A stretch of DNA of 64,000 bases. Source: Pseudomonas sp. ACM7 (GTDB taxonomy: Bacteria > Pseudomonadota > Gammaproteobacteria > Pseudomonadales > Pseudomonadaceae). The stretch is from the NCBI RefSeq assembly GCF_004136015.1, contig NZ_CP024866.1, positions 2,901,522-2,965,521 on the forward strand, read 5' to 3'. Every line of letters begins with the position of its first letter. Position 1 is the first letter of the stretch. Positions 9,467 through 18,579 of the stretch are shown here, in pieces. Made by a program: the position numbers and the translations under genes. Below the pieces are notes generated by a model. It had not been told where the DNA came from and searched no databases. It saw only the letters and a program-made list of their open reading frames with translations.

Positions 9467-10621
9467 GTGAGCGAAACAGCCTTGCCTAAAGATGACGTCC
9501 AGCCAGTGCTTGATGCACCGGTTGAAGCACCGGTTGAAGCCGGACCACCTGCCGCAGTGCAGCGCCGAGGCAATGGGCTGGCAATCGTCGCGCTGCTGCT
9601 GGGCGCTGCCGGTGTCGCCGTGGGCGGTTGGGGAGTCTGGCAGGTGCGTCACCTGCAAGCCAATACTCAGCAACAGTTGAGTCAGGTCCAGGCATTGAAC
9701 GATCAGGCACAGGACCTGAAGCTCAATGAACAACGCCTGACTGCTCGCCTGGAACAAATGCCTGCCGCCGCCGAGCTCGACGCGCGCAGTCGTTTGGTCA
9801 CTCAACTTCAAGGTGATCAGCAACGCTTGAATCAACGTCTGGAAACGGTTCTCGGCGCCAGCCGCAAGGATTGGCGTCTGGCCGAGGCCGAGCACCTGCT
9901 GCGTCTGGCCAGCCTGCGTCTTTCCGCGTTGCAGGACATCAGTAGTGCCCAGGCTTTGGTGCAGGGCGCCGATGAAATTCTGCGAGAACAGAACGACCCG
10001 GGCTCCTTTGCCGCTCGCGAGCAAGTGGCCAAAACCCTGGTGGCATTGCGTAGGACCCAACAGCCGGATCGCACCGGTCTGTTCCTGCGGCTGGGGGCGC
10101 TGCGCGATCAGGTAATCAGCCTCACCGAGCTGGCACCCGAGTACAAGGACCGTGGCGAATCCCTGTTGGGTCTCACCGCCGATGGCGACGGCGCCAGTCG
10201 CTGGGCGCAATGGTGGGATCAGGTCTCGCGCTACATCCGCATCGACTTCAACGCCGACAAGAATGTGCGTCCGTTGCTGGCCGGGCAGAGCCTGAGCCAG
10301 GTGCGCCTGGCCCTGAGCCTGGCGCTGGAGCAGGCGCAATGGGCCGCGCTCAATGGCCAGGCCACGGTTTATACCCAGGCGCTGGCCGAAGCGCGGGACG
10401 TGCTCAAGGGCAACTTCAACCCGGACAACCCTCAGAGCAAAGTGATGCTTGAGCAGGTTGGCGAGTTGAGCAAGCAACCGGTCACCGTCATCACGCCAGA
10501 CCTGACCGGCACGCTGAGTGCGGTTCAGGGGTATCTGGCGCGGCGTAATGTCAACGCCGAGGACTCGATCAAACCGATGGCCAAACCTGCCGCGGACACC
10601 GCTCAGGAGGCGACGCCATGA
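9467..10621 (+). CDS. hemX: HemX-like membrane protein of the haem operon
   Basis: A 384-residue protein with a GTG start (VSETALPKDD), chosen because it follows the hemD stop and AAAGGATGG lies just upstream; longer in-frame extensions overlap hemD. An N-terminal cytoplasmic, proline-rich tail of about 35 residues is followed by one membrane segment (LAIVALLLGAAGVAVGGWGV) and a long periplasmic region that is coiled-coil at first (VQALNDQAQDLKLNEQRLTARLEQM). Family members are often labelled uroporphyrinogen-III methyltransferase, but no SAM-binding motif is visible and I do not support that function. The stop overlaps the hemY start (ATGA). Confidence 0.88.
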   Translation: MSETALPKDDVQPVLDAPVEAPVEAGPPAAVQRRGNGLAIVALLLGAAGVAVGGWGVWQVRHLQANTQQQLSQVQALNDQAQDLKLNEQRLTARLEQMPAAAELDARSRLVTQLQGDQQRLNQRLETVLGASRKDWRLAEAEHLLRLASLRLSALQDISSAQALVQGADEILREQNDPGSFAAREQVAKTLVALRRTQQPDRTGLFLRLGALRDQVISLTELAPEYKDRGESLLGLTADGDGASRWAQWWDQVSRYIRIDFNADKNVRPLLAGQSLSQVRLALSLALEQAQWAALNGQATVYTQALAEARDVLKGNFNPDNPQSKVMLEQVGELSKQPVTVITPDLTGTLSAVQGYLARRNVNAEDSIKPMAKPAADTAQEATP

Positions 10622-11856
10622 AACGCCTCTATGTGATCGTCTTCCTGGTGATCGCCGCGGCTGCCGCGCTGGGGCTGGCGATTGCCGAGCATTCCGGTTA
10701 CGTGCTGATCGCCTACAAAAGCTTTCGTTATGAATCGAGCCTGTGGGCAACCCTGGCGTTGGTCGCCGTGCTCTGGCTGGTGTTCTGGGGCATCAAGGCG
10801 TTGATCGAATTGGTGACGACCTCCAGCGGCGTGGTCAATCCCTGGTCGCGGCGCAATCGCAGTCGCCGTGTGCAGGTGGCAATTGAACACGGTCAGCTGG
10901 ATCTGGCCGAAGGTCGCTGGGCCAGTGCGCAGCGTCATCTGCATCGGGCAGCGGAAGCCGAGCGCCAGCCTTTGCTTTACTACCTCGGCGCTGCCCGGGC
11001 AGCGAACGAACAAGGTCAATACGAGGAAAGCGACAACCTGCTCGAGCGCGCTCTAGAGCGACAGCCCCAGGCAGAGTTGGCAATTGCCCTGAGCCACGCA
11101 CAATTGCAGACCGACCGCGGCGATACCGAAGGCGCCCTGGTGACCCTGCAAGCCATGCACGAGCTTCATCCTCATAACGTCCAGACCTTGCGCCAGTTGC
11201 AGCGCTTGCACCAACAGCGGGGCGACTGGTCTGCCGTGATTCGCCTGCTGCCGGAGCTACGAAAGGACAAGGTCCTGCCACCGGCCGAGCTGGCCGAACT
11301 GGAACGCCGGGCCTGGGGTGAGAACCTGTCCCTGGCGGCGCATCAGGAAGAAGACGGGACGGTCGGCTTGCAAGCGCTCAATCGCGCCTGGCAGCAGTTG
11401 ACCTCAGCTCAGCGTCAGGAGCCGCAACTGGTGCTCGCTTATGCCGAGCAACTACGGCAACTGGGTGCTCAGGTCGAAGCCGAAGAGATTCTGCGAACGG
11501 CGCTCAAGCGCAACTACGACAGTCATCTGGCGCGCCTCTACGGACTCGTTCGCGGCAGTGATCCGGCACGTCAACTGCACACCGCCGAAGGCTGGCTCAA
11601 GGAACATCCGGCCGACCCAAGCCTGTTGCTGACCCTGGGGCGCTTGTGTCTGCAAAGCAGCCTTTGGGGCAAGGCCCGGGACTATCTGGAAAGCAGCCTG
11701 CGAGTGCAGCGCAACCCGGAAGCCTGCGCGGAACTGGCGCGGCTGCTGGCGCAGCTGGGTGACACAGAACGCAGCAATCAGTTGTTCCAGGAGGGGTTGG
11801 GCTTGTTGGACGAGCGCTTGCTGGCGGCACCGTTGCCGGTTCCTATACACGCTTGA
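10618..11856 (+). CDS. hemY: HemY, TPR-containing protein of the haem operon
   Basis: A 412-residue inner-membrane protein. Two N-terminal membrane segments (residues ~4-24 and ~42-62, HemY_N domain) are followed by a cytoplasmic array of tetratricopeptide-like repeats: the sequence ALVTLQAMHELHPHNVQTLRQL, and later DPSLLLTLGRLCLQSSLWGKARDYLESSL, has the classic TPR spacing. Its biochemical role is unsettled; it is not the protoporphyrinogen oxidase that shares the name in Bacillus. Last gene of hemCDXY, overlapping hemX by four bases. About 230 bp follow before the dsbB-like gene. Confidence 0.9.
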   Translation: MKRLYVIVFLVIAAAAALGLAIAEHSGYVLIAYKSFRYESSLWATLALVAVLWLVFWGIKALIELVTTSSGVVNPWSRRNRSRRVQVAIEHGQLDLAEGRWASAQRHLHRAAEAERQPLLYYLGAARAANEQGQYEESDNLLERALERQPQAELAIALSHAQLQTDRGDTEGALVTLQAMHELHPHNVQTLRQLQRLHQQRGDWSAVIRLLPELRKDKVLPPAELAELERRAWGENLSLAAHQEEDGTVGLQALNRAWQQLTSAQRQEPQLVLAYAEQLRQLGAQVEAEEILRTALKRNYDSHLARLYGLVRGSDPARQLHTAEGWLKEHPADPSLLLTLGRLCLQSSLWGKARDYLESSLRVQRNPEACAELARLLAQLGDTERSNQLFQEGLGLLDERLLAAPLPVPIHA

Positions 11857-12085
11857 AGAGTGGAAGACGGGTCGCTCGAAGGAGCGATCCAGTCGCCTGC
11901 AAACTGTCGGGATTTTACCTTTGTAGTCCATCATCGGCAAAGTCCTACAGAGGGCTACACCTAATCCTCTCGTTCCTGTCGGGATTTCCCTACACTTCTG
12001 TTGAAGTGTCCCCGCTGGCCTGCCTTGAAAGGCTGCAGCGCTTTCCTCTACCGTAACCGCCTGTCTCTACTGTTACGGAAATGCC

Positions 12086-12637
12086 ATGTCTTTGGCCTGC
12101 TCACGCTCCTTGTTTTTCATGGCTTTCATTGCCGGTGCCCTGGCCCTGGGCGTGTCCTATTACCTGGAATATGCGGTCGGCCTCAAGCCTTGCGGGTTGT
12201 GCCTGTTGCAGCGCTTTTGCCTCGCGTTGCTCACGGGTATCTGCCTGGTGGCTTCGGTGCATGGGCCGGGCCGCTTCGGGTCTTTCCTGTATTGGATGCT
12301 CGGGCTGTTTTGCAGTCTGGCGGGTACGGTCACGGCGTGGCGACAGGTGTTGCTGCAGAGCGATCCAATGCATCAGCTGTTGACGTGCTCGCCCAATCTG
12401 GCAGTTCAGTACGAGGACATGCCTTGGTTGTGTCAGGCCACGCAGATGTTTAAAGGGGAGGCGGAGTGCGCGGAGATTTCCTGGACACTGTTCGACCTGA
12501 GCATTCCTGAATGGAGTCTGCTGTTCTTCATGGCGATGACAATTCTGGGAATTTATCAGCTGCTGCGCGTTGTCTGGAAAGCCTGTCTGCGACCGCTCAG
12601 CGGCGGTTCGTCGCACCGGGCGCTGGCGGGTGATTAA
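12086..12637 (+). CDS. dsbH: DsbB-family disulfide bond formation protein (DsbH-like)
   Basis: A 183-residue inner-membrane protein that re-oxidises DsbA and passes electrons to quinone. It has four predicted membrane helices, the first periplasmic redox pair C36-G-L-C39 in LKPCGLCLLQR, and a second pair (C101 and C128, flanking DMPWLC). R43 in QRFC is in the usual quinone-site position. The genome probably carries another DsbB elsewhere, as Pseudomonas has two; position between hemY and algQ matches the P. aeruginosa copy called DsbH. The ATG at 12086 follows TTACGGAAATGCC, a modest ribosome site. Confidence 0.9.
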   Translation: MSLACSRSLFFMAFIAGALALGVSYYLEYAVGLKPCGLCLLQRFCLALLTGICLVASVHGPGRFGSFLYWMLGLFCSLAGTVTAWRQVLLQSDPMHQLLTCSPNLAVQYEDMPWLCQATQMFKGEAECAEISWTLFDLSIPEWSLLFFMAMTILGIYQLLRVVWKACLRPLSGGSSHRALAGD

Positions 12638-12816
12638 ACACTTGTATGAACTTTATCTCCTGCGTACCTTGAAGCCATTGTCGCGCGGGCATAATCTGGC
12701 CCGCACGTGTCATTGGAATTATGTTGCTCGAATGACGCTCTGCCTGGCCGATACTTGACCTTCAAGTGTGGCGACGGGTGTAGGGCAGCATGACCCACAA
12801 GGGAAGAGAGATCACC

Positions 12817-13275
12817 ATGCTCGAAAGTTGTCAGAATGCTCAGGAACGTTGGGGTGGAGTGCATCTGCTGATCGATCGCTGGTTGCAGGAGCGTCACGAA
12901 CTGGTTCGGGCCTATGATGCTCTCGGCGCCAAGCCTGAGGCACTGGGTGAGAACCGTAAGCCGTTGCAGGAATTCTGCGGCGTACTGGTCGATTACGTGT
13001 CTGCCGGGCACTTCGAGATCTACGAACAGCTGACCGGCGAAGCCAAAGCGTTTGGTGATACTCGCGGGCTCGAGCTGGCCGAGACCATCTACCCTCGCAT
13101 CGACGTCATCACCGAGAAGCTGCTCGCGTTCAACGACCTGTGTGATGCAGGTCAATGCGTGGCGGAGAAATTCAAAGAGCTGGGTGGCCTGTTGCACGAG
13201 CGCTTCGAACTGGAAGACTGCTTGATCGAAGTGCTGCACACCGCTCACAAGGAAGAGGACTCGGTTCAGGCCTGA
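12817..13275 (+). CDS. algQ: AlgQ (Rsd-type anti-sigma 70 factor)
   Basis: A 152-residue cytosolic protein that binds the housekeeping sigma factor and shifts transcription toward alternative sigma factors; in P. aeruginosa it affects alginate and siderophore production. The sequence [20 protein letters not shown] and the [13 protein letters not shown] helix are characteristic. I start at the ATG at 12817, which has GGGAAGAGAG upstream, rather than an ATG 27 bases earlier. A hairpin terminator follows directly. Monocistronic, with about 180 bp of upstream space. Confidence 0.93.
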   Translation: MLESCQNAQERWGGVHLLIDRWLQERHELVRAYDALGAKPEALGENRKPLQEFCGVLVDYVSAGHFEIYEQLTGEAKAFGDTRGLELAETIYPRIDVITEKLLAFNDLCDAGQCVAEKFKELGGLLHERFELEDCLIEVLHTAHKEEDSVQA

Positions 13276-13297
13276 ACCCCCTTCCTGCAAGACCTCC

Positions 13298-13326
13298 AAA
13301 AACGGTGCGCTATGCGCGCCGTTTTT
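13298..13326. terminator. Intrinsic terminator between algQ and the FKBP gene
   Basis: Arms AAAAACGG and GCGC pair across a TAT loop with GCGC and CCGTTTTT, giving a GC-rich stem with A and T tails on both sides. It therefore can end both algQ (plus) and the convergent peptidyl-prolyl isomerase gene (minus). Confidence 0.8.
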
Positions 13327-13338
13327 CGTTTCCGGTAT

Positions 13339-14004
13339 TCAGCTTGTAGCACCGCGCAATTCGACTTCGAATACCAGCGGTGTGAACGGTGCAATCAGGT
13401 CGCCGGCACCCTCGGCGCCATAGGCTTCGGCCGATGGAATCACCAGACGCCATTTTGCCCCGACCGGCATTTGCTGCAGCGCACTGCGCCATCCGCTGAT
13501 CACACTGTCGAGACTGAACCACTGCGGCTGACTGTTCTGATCGAACACTGTGCCGTCGGGAAGGCGACCGATATACAGCACCTGGACTTTGCCGTTGGGG
13601 CCAGCTTTGACGCCAGTGCCTGGCACCAACTCCGTTAGCAATATTCCATCTGCCAGTTCACGAACGCCCGGTCTGGCTTTTTCCTCGGCGAGAAAGGCCC
13701 GCTCTTTTTCGAGGGCGATTTCACTTTGCGGCGTGCTCGGTTGCAAGGCGGCCTGGGCTTCGTGCTCGGCAAGTATCTGTTCGATCTGCTCATCTTTCAG
13801 CGCCAGGGGTTTGCCTTGATAGGCTTGTTGCAAACCTTCGATCAGCGCCTGAAGTTGCAGATCGGGAACCTCCTGGCGCAGGCGTTCGCCGAGACTTGCG
13901 CCCAGGCTGTAAGAGAGATCATGAGTGTCATTTTCTTTGGTTTTTTCGGCGGCCTGGGCCACGGAAAAAAACACGCACAGTGATAAAAAAAGGTAGCGCG
14001 ACAT
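13339..14004 (-). CDS. FKBP-type peptidyl-prolyl cis-trans isomerase
   Basis: A 221-residue secreted isomerase. A signal peptide ends near residue 19 (MSRYLFLSLCVFFSVAQA|AE). An N-terminal dimerisation domain follows (SYSLGASLGERLRQE, about 28-110), then the FKBP domain (KVQVLYIGRLPDGTVFDQNS, QMPVGAKWRLVIPSAEAYG, about 125-220). This is the FkpA/Mip layout and points to periplasmic protein folding. I choose the ATG at 14004 because GGAGAG lies seven bases upstream; the GTG two codons earlier is too close to it. It faces algQ. Confidence 0.92.
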   Translation of the reverse strand: MSRYLFLSLCVFFSVAQAAEKTKENDTHDLSYSLGASLGERLRQEVPDLQLQALIEGLQQAYQGKPLALKDEQIEQILAEHEAQAALQPSTPQSEIALEKERAFLAEEKARPGVRELADGILLTELVPGTGVKAGPNGKVQVLYIGRLPDGTVFDQNSQPQWFSLDSVISGWRSALQQMPVGAKWRLVIPSAEAYGAEGAGDLIAPFTPLVFEVELRGATS

Positions 14005-14196
14005 GGGCACTCTCCGACCTGAGATGCGGGGGATTATGCCAGTGTGAATGTGCTCTACGGTGAACTGGTTTTGCGCAAGCGCAGAAGAATTTCAATCCGT
14101 TGCAACGCAGCGCTTTGGATACTGTCAACATGCCCTAGCGGCGGTAGCAGCAGAGGTCTAGTATGAGCCGCACCCACGTCAGCCAGGAGGTAAACC

Positions 14197-15354
14197 ATGT
14201 CGGCCACCAAGAAGCCTGTAAATACTCCGTTGCACTTACTCCAACAACTCTCGGGCAGCTTGCTCGAGCACCTGGAAAACGCTTGTTCCCAAGCCTTGGC
14301 TGATGCTGAAAAACTGCTCGCCAAACTGGAAAAGCAACGCGGAAAAGCGCAAGAAAAACTGCACAAATCCCGTACCAAATTGCAGGACGCTGCGGCGGCC
14401 GGCAAGGCCAAGGCACAAGCCAAAGCCAAGGGCGCGTTGAAGGAGCTTGAGGACTTGCTCGATGCCCTCAAGGATCGTCAATCCGAAACTCGCAGCTACA
14501 TTCTGCAACTCAAGCGCGATGCTCAAGAAAGCCTGAAACTGGCCCAGGGCATCGGTCGTGTAAAAGAGGCTGTCGGCAAGGCGTTGTCCCTGCGTTCGGC
14601 CAAGCCTGCTGCGGCTCCTGCCAAGAAAGCCGCTGCCAAACCGGCTGCTGCAAAAGCACCGGCCAAGTCTGCTGCCAAACCGGCCGCCAAAGCACCGGTG
14701 AAAGCCGCAGCAAAACCTGCCGCTAAACCTGCGGCGAAAAAACCAGTCGCTGCCAGCGCTGCAAAACCGGCTGCTAAAACAGCCGCTGCCAAACCTGCCG
14801 CCAAGCCCGCCGCTGCCAAAACAGCTGCCGCTAAACCGGCTGCAAGAACCGCTGCTGCTAAACCCGCGGTGGCGAAAACTGCAGCGGCGAAAGCAGCTGC
14901 CAAACCGGCCGCAAAACCAGCTGCAAAACCAGCCGCTGCGAAACCTGCTGCCAAGCCTGCCGCGAAATCAGTCGCGACTAAAACTGCTGCCAAGCCAGCT
15001 GCAAAACCAGCTGCAAAACCAGCTGCAAAAGCTGCAGCCAAACCGGCTGCCAAAACTGCTGCTGCAAAACCTGCCGCAGCCAAGCCAGCCACTGCTGCAA
15101 AACCTGCTGCAAAACCTGCTGCAGCGAAACCAGCAGCCAAACCTGCCGCTGCCAAACCAGCGGTGAAAAAACCGGTTGCCGCCAAGCAGGCCGCCGCGCC
15201 AGTTGCCAAGCCGGCCGCCGCGCCAGTTGCCAAGCCAGCCAACCCGGCTCCGGTAGCAACGTCTGCTTTAGCAGCAGCCACCTCGACAGCCACGCCAGCG
15301 CCAACGCCGGCCGCCGCATCGATCGCAGCAACCACCCCAACCAGCGCTTCCTAA
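14197..15354 (+). CDS. algP: AlgP, histone H1-like regulator with KPAA repeats
   Basis: A 385-residue protein in two parts. Residues 1-125 are helical and partly coiled-coil (HLLQQLSGSLLEHLENA, ALADAEKLLAKLEKQRGKAQ). The rest is a lysine-alanine-proline tail in which KPAA units repeat dozens of times, resembling eukaryotic H1 tails and binding DNA non-specifically. In P. aeruginosa AlgP (AlgR3) affects algD transcription. The repeat tail is expected to vary in copy number between strains. Overlaps the stop of the convergent TIGR02444 gene by four bases. AGCCAGGAGG lies just upstream of the ATG. Confidence 0.95.
   Translation: MSATKKPVNTPLHLLQQLSGSLLEHLENACSQALADAEKLLAKLEKQRGKAQEKLHKSRTKLQDAAAAGKAKAQAKAKGALKELEDLLDALKDRQSETRSYILQLKRDAQESLKLAQGIGRVKEAVGKALSLRSAKPAAAPAKKAAAKPAAAKAPAKSAAKPAAKAPVKAAAKPAAKPAAKKPVAASAAKPAAKTAAAKPAAKPAAAKTAAAKPAARTAAAKPAVAKTAAAKAAAKPAAKPAAKPAAAKPAAKPAAKSVATKTAAKPAAKPAAKPAAKAAAKPAAKTAAAKPAAAKPATAAKPAAKPAAAKPAAKPAAAKPAVKKPVAAKQAAAPVAKPAAAPVAKPANPAPVATSALAAATSTATPAPTPAAASIAATTPTSAS
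14640..15250 (+). repeat. KPAA-coding tandem repeat tract within algP
   Basis: Imperfect 12-bp units of the form AARCCDGCYGCN encode KPAA. Codons for the same residues vary from unit to unit, so DNA repeats are less perfect than the protein repeats, except in short stretches such as near 15000-15030 where AGCTGCAAAACC is iterated. Such local perfect stretches are likely slippage sites. Confidence 0.8.
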
Positions 15355-15815
15355 GTGCTGCTTACCGCGACGCGCAGCTGATGCAGCGCGTCGCGGTCCA
15401 GGTGGGCGGCGCCTGCCGTTACACCTTCCAGCCAGGCCGATAGATCGGTCGCCTCACCTTGCGGCCAACTCTGCGCCGATCGTTCCAGTCGCAACAACAG
15501 ATGTCGCTCGGCTTCCAGTTCGAGTGCCTTCACTTGCTCGCGCAAAGCATTCAGTTCGCCATCGTCGGCGGCGACGACTTTCCAATTCACCCGCAAGGCT
15601 CGCAGCGGACGCACCACGTCTGCGTCCCACGGCTCGGCCACGCTACGCAGTTGCTGCAATCGGTGTTCGTTACAGGCGACGCCACGTTCTCCCAGCCACA
15701 GCCCGCAGAGCAGCAAGCACACATTGATGCCCGCCGACTGCAATTGCAGGCATGCGGGTTCAACGCCGGGACGGGCGTAAGTACTAAGGGAAAAGCTCCA
15801 CAGGTCAGAGGACAT
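15351..15815 (-). CDS. TIGR02444 family protein
   Basis: A 154-residue soluble protein beginning MSSDLWSFSLSTYARPGVEP, which I recognise as the TIGR02444 family of Pseudomonas-like bacteria. Middle residues LLLCGLWLGERGV and the acidic-basic helical stretch NALREQVKALELEAERHLL are conserved. No function is known. It shares four bases with the 3' end of algP and diverges from the ABC-F gene 50 bp away, so a compact divergent promoter should lie at 15816-15865. Confidence 0.75.
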   Translation of the reverse strand: MSSDLWSFSLSTYARPGVEPACLQLQSAGINVCLLLCGLWLGERGVACNEHRLQQLRSVAEPWDADVVRPLRALRVNWKVVAADDGELNALREQVKALELEAERHLLLRLERSAQSWPQGEATDLSAWLEGVTAGAAHLDRDALHQLRVAVSST

Positions 15816-15865
15816 AGTGCTACTCGCGCCAGTTGCGAGCGAAGCTGGTAGACTCCGCCGCCATT

Positions 15866-17776
15866 ATGATTCGACTTCAGAACCTGACTTTACAGCGTGG
15901 CCCTCAACGTCTGCTAGAAGACGCCGAGCTGACCCTGCACGCCGGCCACAAAGCCGGCCTCATCGGTGCCAACGGCGCCGGCAAATCGAGCCTGTTCGCC
16001 TTGCTTCTGGGTGACCTGCACCCGGACTCGGGTGATTGCTTCCTGCCGGCGGACTGGCGCATCGCCCACATGCGCCAGGAGATCGACACCCTCGATCGCG
16101 TGGCGGTCGACTATGTGCTTGATGGCGACCTGCGCCTGCGCGAGGTGCAACGCGACCTCGCGGCAGCCGAATCGGCCCATGACGGTACCGCTCAGGCCCG
16201 CCTGCACTCGGAACTCGACAGCGCCGACGGTTACACCGCCGATGCCCGGGCCCGAAAGCTGCTGGCCGGCCTTGGGTTTACCAATGAACAGATGGATCGC
16301 CAGGTAGGAGATTTCTCTGGAGGTTGGCGGATGCGTCTGAACCTGGCGCAGGCTTTGATGTGTCCCTCGGACTTGTTGTTGCTCGACGAACCGACCAACC
16401 ACTTGGACCTCGACGCCATCATCTGGCTCGAAGAATGGCTGAAAAGCTATCCCGGCACCTTGATGCTGATTTCCCACGACCGGGACTTCCTCGATGCCGT
16501 GGTCGATCACGTGGCCCACGTCGATCAGCGCAAGATCACCCTGTATCGCGGTGGTTATAGCGCCTTCGAACGCGCTCGCGCCGAACGTCTGGCCCAGCAA
16601 CAGCAGGCCTACGAGAAGCAACAGGCGCAACGTGCGCACATGGAAAGCTACATCGCCCGCTTCAAGGCCCAGGCCACCAAGGCCCGTCAGGCCCAGAGCC
16701 GGATCAAGGCGCTGGAGCGGATGGAAGAGCTGTCCGCCGCTCACGTTGATTCGCCATTCGATTTCGTTTTCCGCGAATCAGTGAAAATCTCCAGCCCGTT
16801 AATCGACCTCTCCGACGCCCGACTGGGTTACGGCGAGCGAGCCGTGCTGGAGAAGGTCAAGCTGCAACTGACCCCCGGTGCGCGGATCGGTTTGCTCGGC
16901 CCGAACGGTGCCGGTAAATCGACCCTGATCAAAAACCTTGCCGGTGAACTCGAACCGTTGTCCGGCCGACTGACCCGCGGCGAGAACACCGTCGTTGGCT
17001 ACTTCGCCCAGCATCAGCTGGACTCACTCGACTCCAAGGCCAGCCCGTTGCTGCACATGCAGCGCCTGGCGCCGACCGAGCGCGAGCAGACGCTGCGCGA
17101 CTTCCTCGGTGGTTTCGACTTCCGCGGCGCGCGGATCGATGAGCCGGTGCTGAACTTCTCCGGTGGCGAAAAGGCGCGCCTGGCGCTGGCGTTGATCGCT
17201 TGGGGCCGGCCGAACCTGCTGCTGCTCGACGAACCGACCAACCACCTGGACCTGGAAATGCGCCTGGCGTTGACCATGGCCCTACAGGAATTCAGTGGCG
17301 CGGTACTGGTGGTCTCCCACGATCGCCATTTGCTCAAAAGCACCACCGACAATTTCTATCTGGTGGCGGACGGCAAGGTCGAGGAGTTCGACGGCGACCT
17401 GGAAGACTACACCCGTTGGCTGGTGGACTACCGCCAGCGCAACGCCCCGGTCAGCAATACGCCGGTCAATCCGGACAAGACCGACAAGAAGGCCCAGCGT
17501 CAGGCCGCCGCTGCGTTGCGTCAGCAACTGGCGCCGCACAAGCGCGAGGCTGACAAGCTCGAAGCCGAGCTGGGCAAGCTGCACGAGAAACTGGCGAAGA
17601 TCGATACCAGCCTCGGCGACAGCGACATTTACGAGCCGGCGCGCAAGAACGACTTGCGTGATCTGCTGGCCGAACAGGCCAAGCTGAAGGTCCGTGAAGC
17701 GGAGCTGGAAGAAGCCTGGATGGAAGCGCTGGAACTGCTCGAAAGCATGCAGGCGGAGCTGGAGGCGCTGTCCTGA
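15866..17776 (+). CDS. yheS: ABC-F family ATPase, YheS-like
   Basis: A 636-residue soluble protein with two ABC ATPase domains and no membrane segments. Walker A motifs are GANGAGKSS (residues 34-42) and GPNGAGKST; signature motifs are FSGGWRMR and FSGGEKAR; both Walker B segments read LLLLDEPTNHLDL, the ABC-F hallmark. The linker (P-site tRNA-interaction-like) and the charged C-terminal coiled coil (HKREADKLEAELGKLHEKL) match E. coli YheS in length. Members act on the ribosome; YheS's exact job is unproven. I start at ATG 15866 (MIRLQNLTL). The stop overlaps the next start (TGATG), so the channel gene is translationally coupled. Confidence 0.9.
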   Translation: MIRLQNLTLQRGPQRLLEDAELTLHAGHKAGLIGANGAGKSSLFALLLGDLHPDSGDCFLPADWRIAHMRQEIDTLDRVAVDYVLDGDLRLREVQRDLAAAESAHDGTAQARLHSELDSADGYTADARARKLLAGLGFTNEQMDRQVGDFSGGWRMRLNLAQALMCPSDLLLLDEPTNHLDLDAIIWLEEWLKSYPGTLMLISHDRDFLDAVVDHVAHVDQRKITLYRGGYSAFERARAERLAQQQQAYEKQQAQRAHMESYIARFKAQATKARQAQSRIKALERMEELSAAHVDSPFDFVFRESVKISSPLIDLSDARLGYGERAVLEKVKLQLTPGARIGLLGPNGAGKSTLIKNLAGELEPLSGRLTRGENTVVGYFAQHQLDSLDSKASPLLHMQRLAPTEREQTLRDFLGGFDFRGARIDEPVLNFSGGEKARLALALIAWGRPNLLLLDEPTNHLDLEMRLALTMALQEFSGAVLVVSHDRHLLKSTTDNFYLVADGKVEEFDGDLEDYTRWLVDYRQRNAPVSNTPVNPDKTDKKAQRQAAAALRQQLAPHKREADKLEAELGKLHEKLAKIDTSLGDSDIYEPARKNDLRDLLAEQAKLKVREAELEEAWMEALELLESMQAELEALS

Positions 17777-18357
17777 TGGAAGCCTTCAAGCTGCCATTGC
17801 CTGCTGTGTGGATCGAGCCGATCTGGCTCTTCGTGCAAATCCTGCTGATCCTGTTGGCGGGATATGTTGCCCAGCGTTGCGTCGCCAAGTGCCTGACTCG
17901 CCTGGGTGAGCGTTATCCGTTGCCGCCGCAATTGCTGATGCCGCTGCGCGGTGGCCTGCGCTGGCTGATCATGGGCAGCGCGCTGATTTTCGTGCTGGAG
18001 CGCCTCGGGGTGTCGGCAACGGTGCTCTGGACCGCGTTGTCCGGGTTTGTCGCGGTAGCGGCAGTGGCGTTCTTCGCCATGTGGAGCGTGCTCTCCAATC
18101 TGCTTTGCGCAATCCTGATCTTCACCGTCGGCCCGTTTCGCCTCGGCGACGTGGTCGAGTTGGTGGACACCACCGACAAGCCAGGCGTCAAAGGCCGGGT
18201 GGTGGCGATCAATCTGCTCTACACCACGCTGATCGAAGCCGAAGAACTCGGCACCGGCAGCGCCATGGTCCAAGTGCCCAACAGCCTGTTCTTCCAGCGC
18301 TCGGTTCGACGCTGGCGCGGCAGCGATGTATTCCCTTCCAACGGTTTTGAAAAGTAA
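17776..18357 (+). CDS. Small MscS-family mechanosensitive channel
   Basis: A 193-residue inner-membrane protein with about four hydrophobic segments. The pore helix and the MscS signature follow it: FAMWSVLSNLLCAILIFTVGPFRLGDVVEL is the typical glycine/alanine helix plus beta-domain entrance. It is far shorter than MscS because the C-terminal beta/alpha domain is nearly absent. Known relatives act as osmotic safety valves, but some of the small ones may carry specific solutes. Coupled to the ABC-F gene by overlap. The segment ends before a family A repeat pair. Confidence 0.85.
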   Translation: MEAFKLPLPAVWIEPIWLFVQILLILLAGYVAQRCVAKCLTRLGERYPLPPQLLMPLRGGLRWLIMGSALIFVLERLGVSATVLWTALSGFVAVAAVAFFAMWSVLSNLLCAILIFTVGPFRLGDVVELVDTTDKPGVKGRVVAINLLYTTLIEAEELGTGSAMVQVPNSLFFQRSVRRWRGSDVFPSNGFEK

Positions 18358-18383
18358 GACTTCTGTTGCCTGATAGACCGCTT

Positions 18384-18456
18384 TCGCGAGCAAGCCCGCT
18401 CCCACATGGGATCTGCGGCGTACACAAATCAAATGTGGGAGCGAGCTTGCTCGCGA
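18384..18456. repeat. REP pair, family A (inverted)
   Basis: TCGCGAGCAAGCCCGCTCCC and its inverse (GTGGGAGCGAGCTTGCTCGC) face each other across about 30 bases. It lies between the mscS-like and lysE-like genes, which read the same way, and may end the upstream message. Confidence 0.88.
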
Positions 18457-18579
18457 TAGGGCCGGCAGCCATAAACGCTGGTCGGCAGTCCGCCCTGTCC
18501 TGTAAAAGAAAATCGGTAGTCATCGGCCCAAAGCCGCATTAGCTTAGACGTCTGTCACGAGTCTGAGTCGAGGTGTGCG

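Noticed and set aside
14640..15250. Possible CRISPR array in the repeat-rich stretch
   Set aside because: Units are contiguous 12-bp protein-coding repeats with no unique spacers.
14523..15335. 270-codon minus-strand frame opposite the algP repeats
   Set aside because: Repetitive LAAGFAA residues are simply the antisense of KPAA codons.
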